A stretch of 64,000 nt of DNA from Brachyhypopomus gauderio. Lineage: Eukaryota > Chordata > Actinopteri > Gymnotiformes > Hypopomidae. The stretch is taken from positions 6,029,278 to 6,093,277 of the forward strand of contig NC_135212.1 in assembly GCF_052324685.1 (NCBI RefSeq), given 5' to 3'. Made by a program: the position numbers and the translations under genes. Each line of letters begins with the position of its first letter. Position 1 is the stretch's first letter. Shown here in pieces: positions 55,290 through 64,000 of the stretch. The notes below the pieces were generated by a model, which worked only from the letters and a program-made list of their open reading frames with translations, did not search any database and was not told the origin of the DNA.

Positions 55290-56195
55290 AGAGTTTCGTT
55301 CGCGCCAGTGGAGACCGGAGCGCGTCGGCACGTCCCGAGGAGCTCGTGTGCGTCGTGGCCCCGCCCATCTTTCAAACTCCCGGATCTACGTTCATTGGTG
55401 CACAGCGAGTCATTTGACCAACGGTCGCGGGAAGGCCTCGAGACCACGCGCTGCTGCGGAGTGGGAGGAGTAGTTCTTCATTCAAACTACTTTTTGTAAA
55501 CAAAATCGACTTAATCGACCCAGTTTCTAACGCTTCGACGAGCCTTACTGGTTTTGGGCCGAGGAGTTATACCTTGTTTTGCCATTTTTCGTGGAGGGTC
55601 CGATTTTTGTCGTCGGTTATTAGTCGCTGACTCGGCTGGGACTTGAGACGCGGAGCAGAAGCCATTTTTGTTCCTCCTCTGGGTTTGTCCACTTTTAGTT
55701 GGCTACGTTGCGATTAACTGACCAGCTAAGTTGCGCTAGCGAGCTAACGTTAGTGACCGGTTCGGGTCTGGAGAGCCACGCCGCTGTCTCAGTTAGTTGT
55801 GGGGGTATTTGACAGTTTCCAAGGGGAGTGTTGTCGGTAGTCAACAAACGAAAACTCGCTCAGCTAACTAATAGTTACAACTGCCGAGGGAGGTCGGTGT
55901 CCACGCTAGCCGAGGGGCTAGCGCGCTAGTCCGTTAGCCAACGTTAACCGTCGGCTACTTGTTTTAGAACCTAAAGACTGCAGTGGGACTCGTAATCACT
56001 CGGGACTCCGTATATTAGTTAGCTGGCTAACGTCGGCCGGTGCTCTAAGACATGTTGTGTCTTGTTGGTGCCTGAGTAGCCGTTCGACTGGGCTATTGGT
56101 GGGGGCATCGTTAACGTTAGCCTCGCTTCACGGAGCGTGTCTGCGTCCCGTTTGAGACTCTGACTGGAGGAACGCGAGTTATTTTTTTTGCCAAG
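55290..56195 (+). promoter_or_regulatory. wee1 promoter and 5' leader
   Basis: GC- and CpG-rich DNA. An E2F-like TTCGCGCC lies at 55299-55306, an inverted CCAAT (ATTGG) at 55394-55398, and two CHR-like TTCAAACT hexamers (TTTGAA on the other strand) near 55371 and 55481, all usual in cell-cycle genes. From about 55720 to 56130 the presumed leader is packed with GCTAAC/GTTAGC/AACGTTA words. The start site is not visible; no TATA box is evident. Confidence 0.5.
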
Positions 56196-59100
56196 ATGAG
56201 TTTCGGCTGTAGACAGTTTACTGAGCTTTCTCCAAGCCACCGACCGGTTCGCCAGAAATTGCAGTTTTCCAACAGCGACGGCGAAGAGGACAGTATCGAG
56301 GACGTGAACAACAGCACCGGGGCTGAGTCGGGCTTCACGGAACTGGACTCGCCCGTGTGTCCGCGTCGAAGCAGCACGGACAAGAGACGCGAGGACGTGA
56401 ACAGCAGCCCTCTCAACCGGACACGGGACGACGACGACGAGGAGTCGTGGGACGAGGAAGGATTTGGTTCTCCTTCTCATCTGAAACCACAGAAAAACTG
56501 CGCGAAAAGCTCCCCTTCGCCACGGAAGAGTCCTCGCGCTTACGACAGTTCACCGGAGAGGACGGACGCTCGCGAGGACGTGGAGGGCTCGAGCTCCCCG
56601 GCGCCCGACTGTCCCGACACGCCGCCCCACAAGACCTTCAGGAAGCTTCGCCTCTTCGACACCCCGCACACCCCTAAGGTCCGTCTCGGTGCTGCTCTCT
56701 ATACCCTGTTTCGGCATATTTGCGGAAATGTCTTTATTATTAGATGCAAATATTACTATATTGGCTAATAACGTTCTTTTTTTCCGAAGAAAACTGTTGG
56801 ATAAAAATGTAAAATGCGTGTATATACGCTTCTGTCAGTTTAACGTTTTTTTTATGTTGATTCGTATAATCGTTGGAAAACGTGAAATGGATAATTAACA
56901 ATCACATTTATTCATTCTGTAGTTGACCTTTTTCATTGCGTACCGGCCTCGGGGGGGAAAGGGCTACGTTAGCCCAGCCAGTTTGTTTTCCCTCAGGTGG
57001 GACGTTTACAATGCCGTGACCCAGTCGCTGAGCTAACCGTAGAGTTGCGTAATGTCTTCAAAATATGATGAATCATCCTATTGATTCACTAGAGGTTCTG
57101 AGTTATTGCTTGTAGTTTTTATTTTGTGGACCGCCTACGATATTATGTATACTTTATAAATGTTAACACGAGTCGTTTATTTAACAGAGGATCGTTTAAT
57201 TTGAACTACCGTTTACAGCAATTGTGCTCAATTTGCAGAGCTTGCTTTCGAGAGCGAGGACTTCAGCATCTACAAGCAGACGAGTGGCTCTATTCAAGAA
57301 TGTGGATTCCAGACGCAAGGCCGGTCTGGAGGGGGGGCGAAACCAAACACCTTTGGTCAACATTAACCCCTTCACTCCAGACTCCATCGTTGTCCAAACA
57401 GCACAGCAGAGGAACAACAGGAAGCGTTCTCACTGGAACGAGTAAGTCATTCATTTTTTCTTTATGAAGATTTTGGTCCAAATATCCAAAAAGTCGGTTT
57501 TGGGGGGGCACCTTAGCGTTAGCTTTATCTTTGCAACTAAACTCTTTAGTTTTAGATGTCATAGTTGACACACATGTACTAGAGTTAGTTAAATCATTTT
57601 GGTGCTGGCAAGGAATTAAATCCCAGTGTATGCTGGCCTACTGGTCCTCTGTGGAGCTCTAATGTTATTTGTGAAATGACTCTCACTCTTTTCTTTTAAC
57701 TGTCTGGTAACACAGTTCATGTGGAGAAGACATGGAGGCCAGTGATGCAGAGACTGAAGAGGACATAATTCCACCCTCAAAGGTGAACACCTTACACCAC
57801 AAATATTAGTCAGCTCATTGTTTTGTTAGATTAGACTGAAGAGGACATAATTCCACCCTCAAAGGTGAATATCTTGCATGTTTCACATTAGTCAGCTACT
57901 TGTTTTGTTACATTGCTTTAGATGTTTTGTTTTCTGTATAGTCACCTTCACCCATTGTTCATTTTCATTTATTGTAAACTGTGTAAATGTGTGTCAAGGA
58001 ATGCATCTAATTGGGTAACATGGGGTGTTCTAGTGTTTTAATACCAATCGTAACTGGAAATTTCTCACCCTCAGAGAATTACTATGATGGAGAGTAACAT
58101 GATGTCGCGATATGCATCAGAGTTTCATGAGCTGGAGAAAATTGGTTCGGGGCAGTTTGGCGCTGTGTTCAAATGCGTTAAAAGACTGGATGGCTGCATC
58201 TACGCCATCAAGCGTTCCAAGAAACCACTGGCAGGCTCTGTCGATGAGTAAGTGACAACAGTGAACTCGTCCTTATTTTCTCCTTAGCTGTGGAAGGAAG
58301 GTCTGCTTTAAAAGACATCCCATGTCCCTTCAGAAAGACACAAGACATGGTGCAGTCATTCATACAGATGTTCTGCTGAGACAAAAGCAGTCCAGCTTCT
58401 TAGACACTGTAATGAAAGGGTGCTACGCGATTGGTATAGAATAAATGTATTGTAGTGTGTGGTTGACTTGAATTCTTAAATTCTACATCTACAGGCAGAA
58501 TGCACTTCGTGAGGTCTATGCACACGCAGTTCTTGGACAGCACCCCCATGTGGTGAGGTATTACTCTGCATGGGCTGAGGACGACCACATGCTGATCCAG
58601 AACGAGTACTGTGATGGTGGCACGCTGTCTGACGTCATCGCTGAGAACTACAGGCGCATGCACTTTCTGTCTGAGCTGGAACTGAAGGACCTGCTTCTGC
58701 AGGTCTCTCGTGGACTCAAGTACATTCACTCCACAGCTCTTGTGCATATGGACATTAAGCCCAGTGAGTGTCTCCTGTGTTTGTGGCTCACCCCTCCACC
58801 TCAGGCTCTTTTACCTCCAACACGCAGTCATTTTTCATGATGGTTTATTTGTACATGAACACTGTTTCACCATGTCGACCCAGAGGATGGGCTCTTTTGT
58901 ATGGTCCTTCCAATGGAGGCTCTTTTTTCTGTTAGGGGAGGTTCTCTTGTCTCTGTTGCTCATTAGGGGTGTAGACCAGTATTCTTGAAAAGTGTGCTGA
59001 GACAAGTGTTTAAAGTGCTATATAAAGCAAACTGAACTGAATATTGTTCAGATAAATGTCAGTTAGTATAGGACTTTGCTGCTGTTAGTGGTAAAATTTC

Positions 59101-60461
59101 CCAGTGTTTAATGTATTGTTTCTTTATCACTCTCGCTCTCTCTGTCTAGGTAACATATTCATTTCACGGAAACCTGCAGTGAGTGTTGAGGAATTCGAAG
59201 ATGAAGAGGATGGACCGAGCAGTAGTGTGATTTATAAAATAGGTAAAAACACACTTCAGGAGAGAGAAGCAATTATTTCACATAAACAACAACAACAACA
59301 ACCTGAACCCAACCCTCCTCTCCCCCCTCAGGTGATCTAGGTCATGTGACCAGGGTAACCAATCCCCAGGTCGAAGAGGGAGACAGCAGATACCTGGCTA
59401 ACGAAGTTCTTCAGGAGGTAAAGCATAACATGAAGCCACCTGTGATTTGTGTCGGTCCAGCTAGGACTGCTGTCGTTCCCTTTGACATGTCTGCTAAGTG
59501 CTCTTTGTCCTTGCAGGACTACAGTAACCTGACTAAGGCCGACATATTCGCTCTTGCCCTGACTGTGGTGAGCGCCTCGGGAGCTGAGCCGCTGCCTAGC
59601 AATGGGGAGAAATGGCACAAAATCCGACAGGGGACACTTCCTCATATCCCGCAAGTGCTCTCACAGGAATTCTTAAGTTTGCTCAAGGTAAAATCATTTC
59701 ACAACAATTCTTGCAGAAGTGGACAGTGCTGTAGAATAAAAGACGTCTGACCAGTCCGTGTGTTGTAAAATGTGAACATTTTCTCAATTCGTAGCTTATG
59801 ATCCACCCTGACCACACACGGCGACCTTCGACCTCTGACCTCATCAGGCACCCTGTTCTCCTGACCGCATCTAGAATGAGTGCTGATCAGCTGCGTGTGG
59901 AACTCAACGCAGAGAGATTCAAGAATGCCCTGCTCCAGAAGTAAGAGTTACTGAGTGCTGCTAAGTACCATTTGTTCTGCCAGGATTGGACAGTTTATTG
60001 GGACCATTAATTAGATAGATCAGGTGGTCAGGTCGTATTACAGCACCTGGACATCAAATGTGTTGCTTTTTCTTCTTCTCTTAATTTCCTTGTGAATCCT
60101 TTGTACATTATGCTTACATGTATGAAGTCATGGTGTTATTTTGCTTTTTTTAAAATAATGTTTAAATGGAAAATAGAGATAATTCAGTCTCTTATTTGGT
60201 GTTAATCTGTAGTGGATAGTTGCTAGGGGAGGAGAAATACGTGCAAAATGTTTTGGTGTTGTCTGAAAATCCTGACCGTACGTTTGTTTTTTCTTTTGTC
60301 TCAGGGAGCTGAAAAAGGCACAGATGGCCAAAGCAGCAGCAGAAGAGCGGGTTCTGTCCACAGACAGGGTTCTGACCCGCTCCACAGTCCAGTCTGGCTC
60401 CAGAAACCCACGGCTCATTGGGAAAAAGATGAATCGCTCTCTCAGTCTCACTATTTACTGA
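56196..60461 (+). CDS. wee1: Wee1 mitotic inhibitor kinase
   Basis: Nuclear tyrosine kinase that phosphorylates CDK1 at Tyr15 and delays mitosis. Ten exons join in frame to 615 residues (human WEE1 646): 56196-56678, 57239-57441, 57716-57782, 58075-58247, 58495-58763, 59150-59242, 59332-59417, 59517-59687, 59795-59940, 60305-60461. The N-terminal regulatory region holds acidic and Ser/Pro stretches and NINPFTPDS. The kinase domain starts near residue 268: glycine loop [12 protein letters not shown], lysine in YAIKRS, catalytic loop VHMDIKPSN (the Wee1-type HMD), GDLGHVTR in place of DFG, and [16 protein letters not shown]. The C-terminus [12 protein letters not shown] matches human. An 82-bp tandem duplication straddles the exon 3 donor without disturbing the coding frame. 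Confidence 0.97.
57751..57914. repeat. 82-bp tandem duplication over the wee1 exon 3 donor
   Basis: Bases 57751-57832 recur at 57833-57914. The first 36 bases are the same in both copies; the rest carries scattered differences. The copied piece includes the last part of exon 3 and its GT donor, creating a decoy donor near 57865. Confidence 0.9.
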
Positions 60462-61543
60462 AGCGAACCGAACTTGAACTGAAAAGACATAATCTCCCTG
60501 CAGGCCCAACAATGGTGCTATATCATGGATGCCAGACATGAAACCTTTAGTGCTTATACTGGTTTGGTTTTTAATCAAAGAAAATCTTTTTTTTTCCTTT
60601 ACTACAAAAACGAGGTGGAGACCATATCCACTTGTTTGTGTAGACACGGGCATAGACATTTTTTATGCATGCTCAGGTGATGTGTTGGAGGTTGGCCTGG
60701 TCTCTTGTTTTGTGGATATTTCAGTATATAGTCATTTCCTAAGGTAGTGAACGTTCATACATCCCACGTAGCTTTTCTTCATCTCTGCTCCACGTTCCGT
60801 AGGGAGAGGGCTGCACTCCCCGCACTTCTGATGTTTCCAACAGTTGCTTGCAGTCGAGGGACTGGTGGTGGTCGTGAACCCATCCGAAGTCCTACTTTCT
60901 AAATGTTTCAGACCTAAGACTTGTGCACCTTACTGCCTGTGAAAAATGCCTGATGTTGACCAATGAAGGTTGAGGCCTATGCGTGGATTGCCATTAAATT
61001 GAGCACTTTGAAGGCAACGGGGAGCTTGCCAGAAATCCTGCTGCTATTCGTGTTCGTCTGTTTCCATTTGTGGTTTGAAGACTGTCCTAAACGTTTACAT
61101 GGGTATTTTTTTCAGCAGAATCATTGACCCTTTTAGCTATACAAATACACCCCCACTCCAAAAAACAAACAAACAAACAAAAAATGTCCTTTCGACTCCG
61201 TTTATGCACACTTGCTATCTAGATTTGCGTAGACAAATACAGATTTGATCATGTAAACACGTGATTAAGACGGGCAGATTAAGAAGAGATTCTTCGGACA
61301 AAAAACGTTTAATATTGCTTAAACTGGAAGCAAAAATACATGCCTTAAAAGCGTCTGACTCTTAGGTCTCCGGCCTGTTTGTAGCATTAAAACAATCGCT
61401 GTTTTGTTCTTTGACTTCTTATCCGTTAACAAGTAATCTGTTTTCAGTTGCTACTACTGCAACGTCTAGGGTACTGTTATTTTTTCTCTCATCCTGTGAA
61501 TCTGTCCAACGCGATATTGTTTTCCTTGTAAATATGTTATTTT

Positions 61544-61549
61544 AATAAA
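61544..61549 (+). terminator. Polyadenylation signal, wee1
   Basis: AATAAA about 1.08 kb after the wee1 stop. The interval 60462-61543 is T-rich with no other gene and reads as the long wee1 3' UTR. Confidence 0.65.
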
Positions 61550-61703
61550 TTCCAGTTACTTCACGGTGTCACGTTTTAATGTACTGTATCAAGTAGTGTA
61601 AAAGTCCTGCTGTCGCACTTTACTCCACGTCTAAAACTGCTAAGTGCGCTCGTGGGGTTTTTCGTGCGCTCGCGCATCGCGGAGCTGCAACAGTCAGCAG
61701 AAC

Positions 61704-61713
61704 GTCACGTGAC
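61704..61713. promoter_or_regulatory. Palindromic E-box in the swap70 promoter
   Basis: GTCACGTGAC is a full USF/TFE-type palindrome, 73 bp upstream of the swap70 start codon in a CpG-rich stretch. Confidence 0.55.
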
Positions 61714-61785
61714 TGGCGCCCCGTCCTCACGAGCCTTCCTCCGCTGAAGCGCGAGGACGTCCAGCAGTTCTCGCTGCAGCTCAAA

Positions 61786-64000
61786 ATGGGGTTAAGGGAT
61801 GAACTTTTGAAGGCGATATGGCATGCTTTCACTGCTCTGGATGTGGATAAAAGTGGGAAGGTATCGAAGTCTCAGTTAAAGGTATGTTTTGTTCTGAGCC
61901 TTGAAATACATTAAAAAACAACGTCAAAGTAAATGATTTCACGACCTGTGACTGATCCATCCGAAAGAAACGGTCAGGCTTGCTTACAAAAAGATCACCT
62001 CGCGTTATCTGTTGATGTGAATATACGTATCGTGTTTTGTAATTGTTTTCTAAGAGCGACTTATCCGCATGCTTTGTAAAGCGATATAATGTGAAGTGAT
62101 TATAAAGTTCTAACCGCTTATCACAACAGGATAAAAACGCACTTAAAACATGTATTACCGTCTATGGCTCCAATGTTTTCTAGCATTTCGAAAGCCCACT
62201 TTAAATAACCGTATATTTAGCGCCGTTCATCACAAAACTGCAAGTTCGCCTTTCGGCCTATTTTTAAGTTGTGTATGATGATGTTCTCAGTGTTGTGTTG
62301 TTGCGTGCTGTTAGATGCTCTTTTCAGAACCACAGCGTGGTTTTCTAGTTTTTTTATGTTCAAGAAGTTGCTCCGGCAGAACTTACAGTGCACTACAGAT
62401 GGTTATTTTTGTAGTCCTATTAAGTTTACGAAAAACATTCAGTCAAAGTTACTGTTTTATGGAAGCATTGTGTTTTATTAACGTATGTATAGCTTTTTGT
62501 TTATTTGTTTTTTAAGATGACGTAAACCACAGCAAATATGTTGAAATGTATTATTTAGGATGTTAGCGGTTTCGTGTCGATATAATTAGGCAAGTTTTTT
62601 GCGCTAGGACCAATTGGACCCGATAAGGACAATAAAAGAACAAAAGGTTATACCAAGGTTATGTTTGTTTTTACTTTGAAGCCATTTTAGTATTGTTTGT
62701 TTCTTGTGTTTGAACGTAAAGTTTGATGAAAGTAGTAGAATCGTGTCGAGTATATTGGCCTCAAGCACCAGGAACTGCACAAGTTCTGTTTATTGACGAG
62801 GAAGCCAATTCATCGACCTAGATGTTTTAACGGACGGCCCGTATCCAGATGTTCCACAGCGCGAAGATCTCTGTCCGTAATGCTGCTAACGCAGTGCATG
62901 TGAAGCAGAACCATAAAGTATATGCAAGGGGCGATACGTGTGCTCCTAAACTGAACATTTGTCAGAAGCAAATACGCATGGCTGGTTCCAGGTGCTTTCC
63001 CATAGCCTGTGCACAGTGATGAAGATTCCTCACGATCCAGTGGCCCTGGAAGAGCACTTCAAAGATGATGACGAGGGACCCGTCTCTAACCAGGGATACA
63101 TGCCCTACCTGAACAAGTTCATCCTCGACAAGGTGAGATATTTGGGCTTAGTGGTTAAGCCTGTCACTGTACTTGTGACAATATCTGTGGATATACCAGT
63201 GCCTATATAATTCTCAAAAGGTACAACAATGTAGAACTTCACCAATTGGATACAAGTATTATAATTATATTGTTATATATTGCAGTTTGTTATAACCCTC
63301 TGCAGTATGTATAGAACACAACGGTGCACCCTCAATGCGACTGGGGAGAAGATCATTCTGACCACTATTCATTTGGATGCTGTTAATCATCTCAAAGCAG
63401 TTGTCTGAATCATAAAAGATTGGTGTGGATGCTCACAGCACACACACATATACACACACAGATTGGTGTGGAGGCTTACAACACATACCCACAAAAGAAT
63501 TTGGGCTTTTGCAAACTGCGGTATTATTGCGAAGGCCATTATTGTGATAACAATGAACTTTATGCAATTACGCAGTCTGTTTTTGCTATCTGCGTTTGGA
63601 ATGTGTTCATCAAGGTTCTTTTGCTGTGATGTCATGAATAGTCATTTTTTTCATTTTGATTACTTGGTAGTTTGTTAAGCTTGCTGGTCTTGTGCTGCAT
63701 TTTCTTGTAATCCTTCCTTGTGATTAAGTGTTTCGTTTGTCAGAGTAGTGGCAGGCATGAAACTTTGTGGTTCTGGTTTTGAACCCTAACGTTTTGGTTG
63801 TTGTAAGGGAATGCTGTTATAAACATCATTTAAAAGGTACCATGAGATTGTATTTGCAAGAGGAAACAGATTAAGGAAGAGACATTGCTCAACATACCAC
63901 ACACCAGGGGTTTGGGCTTTTTGGCTGTCTCCATGAAAAATTCATTTCATCATATCACAGCACACAGCGGAGTTTACAGACCATATCAATATCTTTTTAG
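61786..64000 (+). CDS. swap70: Switch-associated protein 70, 5' part
   Basis: Phosphoinositide-binding Rac regulator (EF-hand-like, PH and coiled-coil regions in the full protein). Only the first two coding exons lie in the window: 61786-61881 and 62992-63132, both whole codons, 79 residues in all. The N-terminus reads [19 protein letters not shown], followed by an EF-hand-like loop [14 protein letters not shown]. The second exon contains [16 protein letters not shown] and ends LNKFILDK. The remaining sequence to the edge is intron. wee1 upstream on the same strand agrees with human 11p15.4. The gene continues past the window. Confidence 0.93.

Overview
The window is animal nuclear DNA, most likely from a ray-finned (teleost) fish. 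The genes are split by many short GT-AG introns, and every gene I could name is a vertebrate orthologue. The gene-poor stretches hold dinucleotide repeats, poly-G tracts, short hAT-like and TA-flanked inverted-repeat elements and one fresh-looking Ty3/gypsy element, a mixture typical of teleosts. I cannot name the species.

Layout, left to right. 1-3.7 kb: no intact gene, only a 16-bp tandem repeat and a broken fragment of a repetitive ORF family. 3.7-19.9 kb: chtf8 (-) and tbc1d15 (+) share a divergent promoter, followed by tph2 (+). 20.2-22.3 kb: bcl2l14 (-), tail to tail with tph2. 23.0-29.8 kb: a Ty3/gypsy element with identical 350-bp LTRs and one open gag-pol frame, sitting upstream of bcl2l14 on the same strand. 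31.5-32.5 kb: a single-exon rhodopsin-class GPCR (-) that I cannot assign. 33.8-37.1 kb: susd3-like sushi/transmembrane gene (-). 38.8-39.7 kb: akip1 (+). 40.1-43.0 kb: C11orf16 homologue (-) carrying a VWA-like N-terminal half. 44.8-46.7 kb: nrip3 (-). 49.4-54.4 kb: znf143 (+). 56.2-60.5 kb: wee1 (+). 61.8 kb to the edge: the first two coding exons of swap70 (+).

Two conserved synteny blocks meet here. tbc1d15-tph2 corresponds to human 12q21. akip1-C11orf16-nrip3-znf143-wee1-swap70 corresponds to human 11p15.4, in the same order but without several genes that lie between them in humans. bcl2l14, the GPCR, susd3 and the retrotransposon occupy the junction.

The genes do not form a pathway; they are independent vertebrate loci. 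Two links are worth noting. The znf143 promoter carries a good match to the binding site of its own product, and a similar site lies upstream of akip1. chtf8 and wee1 have E2F- and CCAAT-type promoter motifs that suit replication and cell-cycle genes. Exon models for tbc1d15, tph2, bcl2l14, susd3, akip1, C11orf16, znf143 and wee1 were assembled by eye. Each keeps frame across all its junctions and gives a protein of plausible family length. I found no prokaryotic system, CRISPR array or clearly undescribed gene system. The most unusual items are the VWA-DUF4537 fusion, the non-canonical GPCR, the long tph2 N-terminus and the clustered GCTAAC/GTTAGC words at several gene starts.
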